64,000 bases of DNA from Vibrio sp. SS-MA-C1-2 (GTDB lineage: Bacteria; Pseudomonadota; Gammaproteobacteria; Enterobacterales; Vibrionaceae). Location of the stretch: NCBI RefSeq assembly GCF_021513135.1, contig NZ_CP090981.1, positions 1,612,001 through 1,676,000 of the forward strand, written 5' to 3'. How positions within the stretch are numbered: the stretch's first letter is position 1; the number at the start of each line of letters is the position of its first letter. Below are positions 46,097 to 55,282 of the stretch, piece after piece. Position numbers and translations under genes: made by a program. A model generated the notes under the pieces. It saw only the letters and a program-made list of their open reading frames with translations. It did not search any database and was not told the origin of the DNA.

Positions 46097-47200
46097 TTAA
46101 TTAATTAAATGATACTTCTCTTTTAAGACTGAGATGATCTCAGCTCTTGGATTTTCGGGAATCGTTATTTTTTCACCAATAATTTTCTCTGCAATATTGA
46201 TATAAGTATTTGATATTTCAAAAATCGCCTCTTTAGGTAGCGGGTTATTTTCTGCTAATGCTAAACGTTCTTCCATTCTCGCTTTGTTTAATAAAATATC
46301 AGGTTCAGGGAAGTGATTAAGTAAGAACTGACGGAAACCTTCTTTAGAATTTTCAACAATATTACCGGCTGAGTATTGCTCTTTGTCCCAAATACGAGAT
46401 GAATCAGGCGTGCCGACTTCATCCATATAGATTAATTTTTCATTTCCATCAGCATCGTGTACATAGCCAAACTCAAACTTGGTATCAACAAAGACTTGAT
46501 CTATCTTATCTAAAGATTGACTGATGAGATCAAAACCTTCTGTCAGTAGCTTTTCATATTGATTGATATCGCCTAAAGAGTTAAAGCCAAAAGCATCATA
46601 ATTTCGCTCAATATCATTTCGAGTTATATTGACATCATCGACAGCCGGTACACCTTCAATATTGGTTAAAATACCTTTGGTTGAAGGGGTTAGCAGTAAC
46701 TCGGGTAATTTTTGGTCTTGAGTTAAACCTTCAGGGATCTGAATGCCACAAAAGTCTCGCTCACCTTGTTTGTATGAACGCCACATTGAGCCTGTAATAT
46801 ATTGGCGACAGATCGCTTCAATCATAACGGGACGCGCTTTCTGAACAATCCAGACATAAGGGTGGGGGATATCTAAAATATGGCTATCGGCTAATCCTTG
46901 CTCTTTAAACAGCGAGAACCAGTGGTTAGAAATTGAATTGAGCGCGACCCCTTTCCCTGGCACACCATTTAGCCCTTCTTCGCCTTGCCAGATACAGTCA
47001 AATGCAGAGACACGATCACTAATAATCATAATAGCAAGAGGGGCATCTTTTGCTACAGGGTAGTTATTCTCTTTAATTAATCGGCGGCTATCTTGATCCG
47101 TTAACCAGTAAACAGAACGAACCTTTCCGCTGTGAATGGGCAGATCAGTTTTAATTGGGAAGTCATTATTAACGGCAAGAACTTGATTGGCTAAACTCAT
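46097..47200 (-). CDS. purC: Phosphoribosylaminoimidazole-succinocarboxamide synthase (SAICAR synthetase)
   Basis: This ATP-dependent enzyme of de novo purine synthesis joins CAIR and aspartate. The protein is the longer Vibrio-type form of 367 residues. The opening '[14 protein letters not shown]', '[12 protein letters not shown]', '[20 protein letters not shown]' and 'VDTKFEFGY' plus '[10 protein letters not shown]' are the family's substrate and ATP-binding blocks. Start ATG 47200 (agga eight bases upstream) is chosen because the frame upstream to 47305 runs over a PurR operator. Confidence 0.93.
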   Translation of the reverse strand: MSLANQVLAVNNDFPIKTDLPIHSGKVRSVYWLTDQDSRRLIKENNYPVAKDAPLAIMIISDRVSAFDCIWQGEEGLNGVPGKGVALNSISNHWFSLFKEQGLADSHILDIPHPYVWIVQKARPVMIEAICRQYITGSMWRSYKQGERDFCGIQIPEGLTQDQKLPELLLTPSTKGILTNIEGVPAVDDVNITRNDIERNYDAFGFNSLGDINQYEKLLTEGFDLISQSLDKIDQVFVDTKFEFGYVHDADGNEKLIYMDEVGTPDSSRIWDKEQYSAGNIVENSKEGFRQFLLNHFPEPDILLNKARMEERLALAENNPLPKEAIFEISNTYINIAEKIIGEKITIPENPRAEIISVLKEKYHLIN

Positions 47201-47256
47201 GGTGAAAATCCTATTCAAACATAATTTAATCAGGGTAGGGTTAAAGCATAACAGAA

Positions 47257-47272
47257 AAGCAAACGATTGCGC
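47257..47272. promoter_or_regulatory. PurR operator upstream of purC
   Basis: The sequence aagcaaacgattgcgc fits ANGCAANCGNTTNCNT in all but the last position. It lies 57 bases before the purC ATG at 47200, which is a normal repressor position. Confidence 0.7.
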
Positions 47273-47473
47273 TAGGGTGTAATCATTTTTTTGTCTGATT
47301 ATCATTCTTTTAAAAGCCTAAATAAAGGGAGTTATTGTCTATTCAACTTATTATTATGCACTGACGGTAAGGGTGTTGTGAGTTAATTGTCGAGAGAAGT
47401 CACAAAATTTTCTTTGTTGTGCTGTAGAATAAGATCTGTACTTGGTAGATAAAAACAGAAAAAGGTTACGCAA

Positions 47474-48220
47474 ATGATAAAAAAAATATTCGCACATCGT
47501 GGTATGTCTGCTTTAGCGCCAGAGAATACCCTGTCTGCATTTTCGCTTTGTAAAGAGCATGGTGTTCAATGGTTTGAGTGTGATGTCGATATTTTAAAAG
47601 ATGGAACTTTAGTGGTGTGTCATGACGATACCTTCGATCGTTGTAGCGATGCAAGTGGACGATTATGTGATACAACCCAAAATGCGTTAGCAACCATCGA
47701 TGCCGGTAGCTGGTTTAGTGACCAATATCTTAATGAGCGTATCCCAACTATTCAGCAACTTATTACTTTAGCCAATGAGAAAAAGCTTAATTTAAACATT
47801 GAAATTAAGTCTTGTATTGGTGGGGCTAAACTTGCCCATCAGCTAATTGCAAACTTAACCATCGCGATAAAAGCGTTAGATCCAGAGAGGGAGTTAATTG
47901 TCTCTAGTTTTAACTTTTTACTGCTTGCTGAGTTTAAACGTTTAAATCCAGATATCTCAGTTGCTTGTCTATTTGAAACTCATAATATTCATGATGATTG
48001 GCAAAGCTTAGCTGAATGGTGTCAGGCGGAGTATATTCATCCTGAAAACAAGGGGTTGAGTCGAGAACGGGTTAAACAATTTATTGAAGCAGGCTACCGC
48101 GTCAATGTATGGACAGTTAATAATCTTGCTAGAGCGAATGAGTTATTCAATTGGGGGGTAGAGGGTGTCTGTACTGATGTTGGACACTTATATCCTTCGA
48201 AATATAAGATAAATAGTTAA
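47474..48220 (+). CDS. ugpQ: Glycerophosphodiester phosphodiesterase
   Basis: The 248-residue cytoplasmic enzyme of the GDPD family releases sn-glycerol 3-phosphate from glycerophosphodiesters. The catalytic 'AHRGMSALAPENTLSAF' (His and Arg near residues 8-10), 'FECDVDILKDGTLVVCHDDT' and 'LNIEIKS' motifs are complete. Absence of a signal peptide and its size match UgpQ. aaagg precedes ATG 47474. Confidence 0.9.
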   Translation: MIKKIFAHRGMSALAPENTLSAFSLCKEHGVQWFECDVDILKDGTLVVCHDDTFDRCSDASGRLCDTTQNALATIDAGSWFSDQYLNERIPTIQQLITLANEKKLNLNIEIKSCIGGAKLAHQLIANLTIAIKALDPERELIVSSFNFLLLAEFKRLNPDISVACLFETHNIHDDWQSLAEWCQAEYIHPENKGLSRERVKQFIEAGYRVNVWTVNNLARANELFNWGVEGVCTDVGHLYPSKYKINS

Positions 48221-48245
48221 GTTAATAATGAATGCAATAACTAAA

Positions 48246-48558
48246 TTAATAACTCTTTAAGGATGTGATATACCTTTTTTGATCACCTGTAGATAAATGC
48301 CCTAGCTGTTTTATTACTCGTTTTTTATCTATCGCCCTAAGTTGATCAAGAGCGAGTTCACTTTGATGTTTAGGTCCTGTAATTAAGGGCCTAAATTTCC
48401 AGCCTCGATGAGTTGACGTCATCGGTGCAATTAAAATGGTCTGCAATGCTTGATTCATATCATTGGGAGAGATAATGACACAAGGTCGTGTTTTTTTTAC
48501 ATTCAGTACCTATAGTTGGATCTAAATTAATTAAAACAACATCATATCTTTTTACCAT
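48246..48558 (-). pseudogene. MazF/PemK-type toxin with frameshift at an A8 tract
   Basis: From ATG 48558 the frame gives 'YDVVLINLDPTIGTECKK', the N-terminus of MazF-like RNases. It then leaves frame at A8 (48491-48498) and stops after 32 codons. With one A fewer it would read on as 'KTRPCVIISPNDMNQAL' and the remaining 70 residues to 48246, giving a full protein of 104 residues. The internal ATG 48458 would produce only the C-terminal part. It is probably an inactive toxin unless slippage on the A tract restores the frame. The start overlaps the end of the intact antitoxin by 7 bases. Confidence 0.85.
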
Positions 48559-48823
48559 TCTTCACCAAATTCCCAATCATCTAAGGTTTTTTCCTGAGTA
48601 TTACTGAAGTCATCTTCCATTTTTTTGCATCACTTTTCGCTGAAGCTTGGTTAATACCGTTAAACCAGCCTTCTCGTGGTTTAGCGACTTTTTCAAATAA
48701 CATGCCATTGTCAGTCATAGAAATTGATAGCTCTTCACCGATAGATAGATGTAGTTGTTTTAGTATGTTTGAAGGAAGATGCAAAGCTGCTGAATTACCA
48801 ATTTTTTTAATTTGAACTTTCAT
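48552..48823 (-). pseudogene. MazE-type (AbrB-fold) antitoxin with frameshift at an A7 tract
   Basis: From ATG 48823 the product 'MKVQIKKIGNSAALHLPSNI' and 'LHLSIGEELSISM' is an AbrB/MazE DNA-binding domain. In the A7 tract (48620-48626) one A seems to be missing. As read, the frame runs to a stop at 48581 with an unrelated tail. With one A more, it ends '...EDDFSNTQEKTLDDWEF' and 'GEEW' at 48552, overlapping the toxin start. This acidic C-terminus is what binds and neutralises MazF-like toxins. Upstream ATG 48958 in the same frame adds an unlikely hydrophobic leader. Confidence 0.82.
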
Positions 48824-48946
48824 TGGCATACCTAAAAAAGATAAGTGATGTATTACATTGTATGACGTAGATGATAATAAAGTAAAGTCTATGAAAGGGA
48901 GTAGGGTAGGTAAAGTGCATAAATAAGACAATGTAAATGAGGCTAG

Positions 48947-48976
48947 TATCCCTTTCATAATTGAAGTTGTTAGGGT
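48947..48976 (+). repeat. ERIC-like left-end fragment
   Basis: The sequence 'tatccctttcataattgaag' then 'ttgttaggg' is a left-arm remnant near the toxin-antitoxin promoter. Confidence 0.5.
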
Positions 48977-48986
48977 GCCTTAAAAG

Positions 48987-49033
48987 AAAAAGCCATAATA
49001 ACAGAGTAAAAGTTCTGCATATTATGGCTTTTT
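48987..49033 (-). terminator. Terminator of the NYN protein gene
   Basis: The 13-bp perfect stem aaaaagccataat / attatggcttttt has T-rich flanks on both strands; on the minus strand it follows the NYN gene stop by 62 bases. Confidence 0.7.
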
Positions 49034-49094
49034 AATGACTGTTTTATTAAAGATACATGCTCAATTATGAAAAGTATATCGAGCTTAAATATAG

Positions 49095-49595
49095 CTACAA
49101 CAGCAGTGCTTCGTCAATAGGGTGAAAATGGTCGCTGGCATTAATTAATGAATACGCCGTCAAGGTAGGTACACCATAGACTTGTGTTTCTGTCTGGTAC
49201 TTTTCACTCACTTTATTGAGCAAAAGGTTAAAGTCACCATCGCCAGAAAGCAGAATAATTGCATCCACTTCGGGCGCAGATTCTAGAATATCGATCGTAA
49301 TACCAACATCCCAATCCCCTTTTGCAGTGCCATCTTCACGTTGAATAAAAGGTTTTAGCTTCACATCAAAACCGATATGGCGCAGCGCGCTTTGAAACTT
49401 GTGCTGTTTGTCGTCATCGCGAGCAATACCATAGGCTGTCGCCATGACAATTTCACCTTCGTGCTCAATATGTTGCCAGAAACGTCGATAATTAAATTGA
49501 CGTCGATAGGCTTGGCGCGTGGTGTAATAGATATTTTGTATATCAACAAAGATCGCGATTTTCTTCAAACTATTATCCTTAATAAACTCTGTCAC
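49095..49595 (-). CDS. NYN/LabA-like PIN domain protein
   Basis: The 166-residue protein resembles the LabA/NYN (PIN-like RNase) family. The opening 'KIAIFVDIQNIYYTT' supplies the first Asp, 'KGDWDVGITIDIL' the second acidic site and 'IILLSGDGDFNLLLNKV' the conserved 'SGDGDF' site. These are the metal ligands of the nuclease fold. The target RNA is unknown. Confidence 0.85.
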   Translation of the reverse strand: MTEFIKDNSLKKIAIFVDIQNIYYTTRQAYRRQFNYRRFWQHIEHEGEIVMATAYGIARDDDKQHKFQSALRHIGFDVKLKPFIQREDGTAKGDWDVGITIDILESAPEVDAIILLSGDGDFNLLLNKVSEKYQTETQVYGVPTLTAYSLINASDHFHPIDEALLL

Positions 49596-49610
49596 TGAGT
49601 ACGATACACT

Positions 49611-49680
49611 AAGTTATTGATGTTGCTAGTGATGAACGATAAAGGTAGTCATCCCCTAGCAACTTCAAATAAGAAGAGTG
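49611..49680 (-). repeat. ERIC-like element with lost centre
   Basis: The blocks 'aagttattgatgttgctagt' and 'ctagcaacttcaaataagaa' are a right and a left arm joined through a short unrelated middle. Confidence 0.5.
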
Positions 49681-49681
49681 A

Positions 49682-51067
49682 TTAACGTACTCGCCACACG
49701 CGGAACTGACGGCCTTTGATTTTGCCATTCTCTAGTTTCTTCAATGCTTGGTTCGCCATCTCTTTTGAAACTGCAACGTAAGAGCAGAAATCAAAGCGGT
49801 GAATTTTACCAATGCTACTACCAGCGATCGTTTTATCACCAGTCAGTGCACCTAAGATATCACCAGGACGAACTTTTTGCTTTTTACCGCCATCAATACG
49901 CAATGTTGCCATTTTCGGGCTGTAGATCGGTTGATCTAATACTGACATTGGTGGCAAAGATTCATCTTGAATAGATTGACCTAAGTAATCTTCTAGTGCA
50001 ATGATTTTAGTCACATCTTTATCACTAAATAGACTACAAGCGACGCCTTCACTTCCTGCACGGCCAGTACGACCAATACGGTGAACGTGAACTTCAGGAT
50101 CAAAAGAGAGGTGGTAGTTAATTACTAAATCTAACGCATCAATGTCTAAACCGCGAGCGGCAACATCGGTAGCCACTAACACAGAAGTACTTTTGTTTGC
50201 GAATCGAACTAAAGTTTGGTCACGATCACGTTGCTCTAAATCGCCATGCAGACCAATCGCACTAAAACCATAATCCGCTAAATCGTCAGCAATCTGTTGG
50301 GTTTCTCTTTTGGTATTAGCAAAGATCACACAAGACTCAGGTTGATGCTGCATCAGAAGTTGACGAACGGCAGTCAGTCGTTGCTCATCGTTACTAATAC
50401 GGTAGAAGTGTTGTTTGATGGTACTTTCACTGTGTTGAGATTCTGCTTTTACCGTCTCAGGTGAACGCATAATACGGTTAGCGATTGATTTAATCTGTGG
50501 TGGATAAGTTGCACTGAATAAAAGAGTTTGACGATCAGTGGGCATCTGCTCAATGATGTCATCAATAGCATCTTGGAAGCCCATTTCTAGCATACGATCG
50601 GCTTCATCAAGAACAAACGTATTGAGATTACTAAGATCTAAACGACCTTTAATTAAGTGATCTTGAATTCGACCTGGGGTACCTACAACAATATGAGCCC
50701 CATGCTCTAATGAACCAATTTGTGGGCCAAAAGGTAAGCCACCGCAAAGGGTTAATACTTTAATATTGTGGATAGAGCGTGCCAGTTTACGGATCTCTTT
50801 AGCAACTTGATCTGCTAATTCACGCGTTGGGCAAAGAACTAACGATTGGATACGAAAGCGTTTTACATCAAGATTATGAAGTAACCCTAACCCAAATGCG
50901 GCTGTTTTCCCTGAGCCTGTTTTTGCTTGAGCAATCACATCTTTATGTTGAAGGATAATTGGTAAGCTCTGAGCTTGAATCGGAGTCATCTCTTTATAAT
51001 CAAGCGTTGATAAGTTTGATAATAGCTCAGGCTTTAGGTTCAGCGTTGAAAATGCAGTTTGGGTCAA
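49682..51067 (-). CDS. dbpA: ATP-dependent RNA helicase DbpA
   Basis: This 461-residue DEAD-box helicase acts on 23S rRNA in large-subunit assembly. Q motif 'PIQAQSLP', Walker A 'AQAKTGSGKTAA', 'DEAD' in 'VLDEADRML', 'SAT' and 'HRIGRTGR' are all present. The C-terminal ~75 residues ('VRPGDILGALTGDKTIAGSS' onwards) form the DbpA RNA-binding domain that recognises 23S hairpin 92, which separates it from other DEAD helicases. Confidence 0.93.
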   Translation of the reverse strand: MTQTAFSTLNLKPELLSNLSTLDYKEMTPIQAQSLPIILQHKDVIAQAKTGSGKTAAFGLGLLHNLDVKRFRIQSLVLCPTRELADQVAKEIRKLARSIHNIKVLTLCGGLPFGPQIGSLEHGAHIVVGTPGRIQDHLIKGRLDLSNLNTFVLDEADRMLEMGFQDAIDDIIEQMPTDRQTLLFSATYPPQIKSIANRIMRSPETVKAESQHSESTIKQHFYRISNDEQRLTAVRQLLMQHQPESCVIFANTKRETQQIADDLADYGFSAIGLHGDLEQRDRDQTLVRFANKSTSVLVATDVAARGLDIDALDLVINYHLSFDPEVHVHRIGRTGRAGSEGVACSLFSDKDVTKIIALEDYLGQSIQDESLPPMSVLDQPIYSPKMATLRIDGGKKQKVRPGDILGALTGDKTIAGSSIGKIHRFDFCSYVAVSKEMANQALKKLENGKIKGRQFRVWRVR

Positions 51068-51164
51068 AATAGTTGTCCTACAGAAAGGGGATGGTTAAAA
51101 GATAAACCAAAATCGGCGGGCATTATATCAGAGTCATTGGGAAATTTATCTTTTATCTGACAAC

Positions 51165-51218
51165 AAAAAAGCCATTACTCTAACGACAAGGTAGAAATTG
51201 TCGATTAAGTAGTGGCTT
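51165..51218 (-). terminator. Terminator of the NhaC-type antiporter gene
   Basis: On the minus strand a long two-part hairpin (aagccactact / agtaatggctt with one mismatch, and inner cgacaa / ttgtcg) is followed by six T. It lies 63 bases after the stop codon at 51281. Confidence 0.75.
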
Positions 51219-51280
51219 AGGCTGTAATATCTCTATTATTTAACGAATATTTTTTTTGTTAAGCATTCGATTCATGGCAC

Positions 51281-52801
51281 TTATTGCGTTGCTTGTTGTA
51301 ACTGCTTTTGGCGATTAAAGTGACGATAGCAACCATAAAGTACGACAACTTGTAGCGCAAAAGCAATAAACAGTGTCATCGGGCTTGCGGTAATACCTGC
51401 AATAATAAAGCAGATAAAGGCAACCGAACCATTCATTAAGGCGTAAGGTAGCTGAGTTCTAAAATGCTCAAACTGATTACAACCCGCACCGGTTGATGAC
51501 AAAATTGTTGTTTCAGAAATTGGTGAACTGTGGTCACCAAATAGGCCACCTGATAATACCGCCCCGATACAAGCATAAAGTGGTGCATCAACTAAAATAG
51601 CAGTTGGAATAACCAATGGCATCATGATGGCAAATGTTCCCCAAGATGAACCTGTAGCAAAAGAGATAATCGCTGAAAGTAAAAAGGCCATTGCTGGGAT
51701 TAACCAAACAGGGAAACCATTTTGTGCTAACTCTGCAATATACTGCGAGGTACCAAGTTCTTTACCTACACCACTTAATGTCCAAGCTAAAATTAGGATT
51801 ATTGCCACTTGCATCATACCGCCCATACCTTGCAAGTAAATCTGGAAGCTATCCGCAAGAGAACGAACTTTTTGATAAGCCATTAAGCCAATTAATGTTG
51901 TTGCAGCGAGTAGGTAAGCGGTAGACAGTGCAGCCCTAAACGTTGAACCAGCGACCTTTTGAAATGGAAAGCCCAGTGGACCTAACATACCAAATAGTAC
52001 CGTAGCCATGACCAGTAATGGTAACCAAACTAATGCAGGTGTTGCATTTTTATGAGTAAATAGGGTAGGTGTATCAGCACTTACTCCAACAGGAGGAATT
52101 GGCTTTAACCCTTGTTTTGCACGTGTCTCTGCATCTGCCATTGGACCAAAATCTAGCTTACTGAATGCAAGTAGAGGAACGATAGCAATCGCAAGGAAAG
52201 CATAGAACTGATAAGGGATAGCTGAGATAAATGCAGACCAATCTGATTCCGCCACATTAAGAGCAGTAAACTCTTTTTGAATCAAACTCATAATGTAGAC
52301 ACCCCAACCAATGAATGGAATTAGGATCGCCACTGGAGAGGAGGTTGAATCAATAACAAAGGCCAATTTCTCACGAGAGACTTTTAATTTATCAAATAAG
52401 GGTCTGAAAACAGGGCCAATAATTAATGGGGTACCGAGGTCAGAGAAAAAGACCATAATGCCACCCAACCAACCAGAAACTTGAGCTCGGTAACGGTTAC
52501 TGATCCAGTTGGTGATCTTATTAGCAAAAGCACTTGCTCCACCGGATTTCTCCATTAAGGCAACAAAACCACCAATGAAGATAAGTAATACTAATACGCC
52601 AGCGTTGTAGCTATCTGTTAGTTGAGGTACAAGGTGTCCCTTCATTAAAGAAGTAAATGTATCAATAGGTTGGAAGTTGTTTAGCATAAATACCCCACTA
52701 AACACCCCTAAAAATAGGCCAAGAACGACATTCTTAGTGTATAGGGAAATAGCAAGGGTAATAATAATAGGGATCAACGAGGTAATATCTGGGCTATCCA
52801 T
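51281..52801 (-). CDS. NhaC family Na+/H+ antiporter
   Basis: The 506-residue inner-membrane protein has about 12 segments. 'DLGTPLIIGPVFRPLFDKLK', 'TSSPVAILIPFIGWGVYI', 'FATGSSWGTFAIMMPLVIPT' and 'GGLFGDHSSPISETTILSST' are the NhaC/NHAC-like signature loops. It probably exchanges Na+ and H+, or it imports an organic solute as other members do. It is a single gene. Confidence 0.86.
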   Translation of the reverse strand: MDSPDITSLIPIIITLAISLYTKNVVLGLFLGVFSGVFMLNNFQPIDTFTSLMKGHLVPQLTDSYNAGVLVLLIFIGGFVALMEKSGGASAFANKITNWISNRYRAQVSGWLGGIMVFFSDLGTPLIIGPVFRPLFDKLKVSREKLAFVIDSTSSPVAILIPFIGWGVYIMSLIQKEFTALNVAESDWSAFISAIPYQFYAFLAIAIVPLLAFSKLDFGPMADAETRAKQGLKPIPPVGVSADTPTLFTHKNATPALVWLPLLVMATVLFGMLGPLGFPFQKVAGSTFRAALSTAYLLAATTLIGLMAYQKVRSLADSFQIYLQGMGGMMQVAIILILAWTLSGVGKELGTSQYIAELAQNGFPVWLIPAMAFLLSAIISFATGSSWGTFAIMMPLVIPTAILVDAPLYACIGAVLSGGLFGDHSSPISETTILSSTGAGCNQFEHFRTQLPYALMNGSVAFICFIIAGITASPMTLFIAFALQVVVLYGCYRHFNRQKQLQQATQ

Positions 52802-52957
52802 AGCGCTCTCTTTTTGTTAAATAATAATCTAACCAAGATATTACATAATTAATCGATTAATGTGAATAACTATATTTAATTTGTTGCATTTAATTACAGA
52901 AACAAGTGACCAAGGTCAAAATTGTTAGTTTTTTTAAGTTGAAGTGTAGATAAATAA

Positions 52958-53656
52958 CTATTTGTGATCTAATTGCTTTGCTTTTTGTGTTCCGCCCACC
53001 GGTCGATTGACCGATACTTGACGGCCTTTTTTCATTCCTTTCTCATAATCTTGGGTCATATTGGCAATGGCTTCTTGCATTTGCTTCTTAAATGCTTCGC
53101 GATCGATCGACTGAAATTCTTTATCGATATAATCATTGATTTTATTTTGGCTCTCATCATCTGGTGTGAGAATAGGCAACTTATCTAACGCACCTTCAAT
53201 CCAACCTGCAGAAAATGAGCTAACACGTTTAGTGACTTGAGTGGTACTGGTACCACTACCCGCAAAACTGTTTTTAAATTGGGCAACGTGTTGGTTCATC
53301 TCTCGATAGACGATATCAAAGGCAAAAGCGGCAAAAATAGCACGGTCCGCATTACCAATAAATTCAGCTTTTTTCAGACCTTTATAATTGGTGAGAACAC
53401 ACTCAACAGCAAAGCGAGTATTGATACCACGAATAATTCGTAAAATACTACTGGAGATAGAGGTTGGTAATAAGGTTTCAGAGATAGTTTTCCCCATCTT
53501 GATAAATTCAATATCATCAGGTTCTAAGCCATATTTTAGCATCAGACGGTGAGCCATCTTAATTGCTTGTGCAGCTTCATTGATATTCGCTGAGTTTCCT
53601 AGCTCTAAGCACTTAGCGATCTTCTTTAATGCTTTGCGTTTATTGTTCTCTGACAT
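52958..53656 (-). CDS. DUF2786 domain protein
   Basis: The 232-residue protein starts with a DUF2786 domain (about 1-45, 'RKALKKIAKCLELGNSANIN', 'MAHRLMLKYGLEPDDIEF'), which is common in phage and chromosomal proteins of unknown role. The following region is helical with a basic C-terminal tail ('KGRQVSVNRPVGGTQKAKQL'). Start ATG 53656 has ggagg seven bases upstream; an earlier in-frame start at 53680 is less likely. Confidence 0.8.
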   Translation of the reverse strand: MSENNKRKALKKIAKCLELGNSANINEAAQAIKMAHRLMLKYGLEPDDIEFIKMGKTISETLLPTSISSSILRIIRGINTRFAVECVLTNYKGLKKAEFIGNADRAIFAAFAFDIVYREMNQHVAQFKNSFAGSGTSTTQVTKRVSSFSAGWIEGALDKLPILTPDDESQNKINDYIDKEFQSIDREAFKKQMQEAIANMTQDYEKGMKKGRQVSVNRPVGGTQKAKQLDHK

Positions 53657-53817
53657 CGTCACTCCTCCAAAAGGGAGCACTATTCTACTTGTTCACAAAG
53701 GTTGAGGCAAAAATATCTTTTATGAGAATCACCATATTTATTTAGTTTATTGATTTTAAATGTCTTATTAATCTGAATATTCTTAATTATGATGAACAAT
53801 TGATAAAGAACACTTTT

Positions 53818-53835
53818 CGTAAATAATTATTTACA
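53818..53835. promoter_or_regulatory. TyrR strong box upstream of tyrP
   Basis: The sequence cgtaaataattatttaca fits TGTAAA-N6-TTTACA with one mismatch at the first position and is almost perfectly symmetric. It lies 159 bases before the tyrP start. Confidence 0.7.
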
Positions 53836-53838
53836 GTG

Positions 53839-53856
53839 TGGTTTGTTTGTTTTACA
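53839..53856. promoter_or_regulatory. TyrR weak box candidate adjacent to the strong box
   Basis: The sequence tggtttgtttgttttaca has an intact right half TTTACA and the conserved G, 21 bases on from the strong box. A strong/weak pair is the arrangement known at E. coli tyrP. Confidence 0.5.
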
Positions 53857-53993
53857 GCTGTCTATTCCCATATAAAAAATACTGTTTTAGTATGGATGCA
53901 TATTAAAGAATATAATCTGGTTTATTTTTGTTAGGGTGAAATATATATCTAACAAAGTGTGATTTTGAGTGATATTATTGTTAAGGTTTTGTT

Positions 53994-55184
53994 GTGAATT
54001 CTAAATTATTAGGTAGTACATTAATTGTGGCTGGTACCGCCCTTGGTGCTGGGATGTTAGCGATTCCTATGGTGTTAGCGCAATTTGGTTTAATCGCTGG
54101 CTCTTTATTAATGTTATTTATTTATGTTGGCACAACTTATGCTGCACTCCTTCTTCTTGAAGCCAGTTGTAAAGTTGGCGGTAGTGTGAGTATGAATGCG
54201 ATTGCAAAGTACACTTTAGGTAAAGGCGGACAAGTTATTACCAATGGTTTACTTTATGCGTTACTTGTCTGTTTATTGATGGCTTATATCTTAGGTGCGG
54301 GCGATTTGCTTAATAAGTTATTGGGTTCAATTTCACTACTTTCTGATAATGGTGTGAGCTTATCTGCAACTGAGAGCCAGATTATCTTCACTCTTGTTGC
54401 AGGTGTTATTGTCTCTTCAGGTACTAGCGTTGTTGATAAACTAAATCGTTTCCTTTTCTTTGCCATGGTAGCATCATTAGTGGTGACATTATTCGCTCTG
54501 GTCCCAGGGATTAATAGTGAGCACTTATTTGCGGTTAGTGTGACCAATCATACGGAGTTAATTAAAAATAGTTCAGTTCTATTTACCAGCTTTGGTTTTA
54601 TGGTGGTGATCCCTTCATTGGTCTCTTACAACAGTGAAGCAACGAATAAGCAGTTACAGAAAATGATCATTGTTGGCTCAACGATTCCATTGGTTTGTTA
54701 TTTCCTTTGGTTAGCAGCGGCAATTGGTAATTTATCGATTGATCAACTGGTTCATTTTGCTAACGTTTCGGAATTAATTAATGCGCTTTCAGCTAATTAT
54801 CCATGGTTAAATGGTTTGTTATCACTATTTACAGGATTAGCGCTATTAACCTCTTTCCTTGGTGTGGCATTGGCGTTATATCATCAGAATATTGATGTAT
54901 TAGGCTGTAATCGTTTTGTTGGTTTTATTATTACATTTATTCTGCCATTAATTGGCGCAGTATTAGCGGCAAATGAATTCTTAGCTATCTTAGGCTATGC
55001 CGGTATTATCTTGGTGTTCTTAGCGGTATTTATTCCGGTGGCGATGATTGTTAGATTACGTTCGGGTAATTTATCGCTTCCTGATTCAAACATGACAAGA
55101 AATTATCAAGCTGCGGGTGGAGTGGTCGCACTCGTCGTGACATTAGCCTTTGGTGGATTCTTACTTTATTCTGAGTTGATCTAA
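53994..55184 (+). CDS. tyrP: Aromatic amino acid permease (tyrosine-specific type)
   Basis: The 396-residue HAAAP family proton symporter has 11 segments. The opening 'LGSTLIVAGTALGAGMLAIP' and 'TTYAALLLLEASCKV' are family signatures, and 'TSFGFMVVIPSLVSYN' is the middle block. It is closest to TyrP in style; Mtr or TnaB type cannot be excluded. Start GTG 53994 has aagg eight bases before it. TyrR-like boxes upstream support a tyrosine role. Confidence 0.82.
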   Translation: MNSKLLGSTLIVAGTALGAGMLAIPMVLAQFGLIAGSLLMLFIYVGTTYAALLLLEASCKVGGSVSMNAIAKYTLGKGGQVITNGLLYALLVCLLMAYILGAGDLLNKLLGSISLLSDNGVSLSATESQIIFTLVAGVIVSSGTSVVDKLNRFLFFAMVASLVVTLFALVPGINSEHLFAVSVTNHTELIKNSSVLFTSFGFMVVIPSLVSYNSEATNKQLQKMIIVGSTIPLVCYFLWLAAAIGNLSIDQLVHFANVSELINALSANYPWLNGLLSLFTGLALLTSFLGVALALYHQNIDVLGCNRFVGFIITFILPLIGAVLAANEFLAILGYAGIILVFLAVFIPVAMIVRLRSGNLSLPDSNMTRNYQAAGGVVALVVTLAFGGFLLYSELI

Positions 55185-55185
55185 G

Positions 55186-55232
55186 GCCTCAGTCACTTAC
55201 TGTCGACTAGCAACTTTAGTTACTTTAGATAT
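55186..55232 (+). repeat. ERIC-like right-half fragment
   Basis: The sequence 'ggcctcagtcacttactgtc' and 'gactagcaactttagttact' is the right half of the family, starting at the tyrP stop codon and ending at the terminator. Confidence 0.55.
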
Positions 55233-55282
55233 AAAAGCCGATTAATATTCTGTTTGAAGCAGGGTATGAGTCGGCTTTTTTA
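55233..55282 (+). terminator. Terminator of tyrP
   Basis: The stem aaaagccga / tcggctttt (55233-55241 and 55271-55279) has a 29-base loop and a T-run. Confidence 0.65.

Noticed and set aside
47201-47305. Longer PurC N-terminus
   Set aside because: It would cover the PurR operator and adds a hydrophobic stretch absent from the family.
48824-48958. Hydrophobic leader on the antitoxin
   Set aside because: MazE-type proteins are cytoplasmic and begin at the MKVQIKKIGNS segment; the extension has no support.
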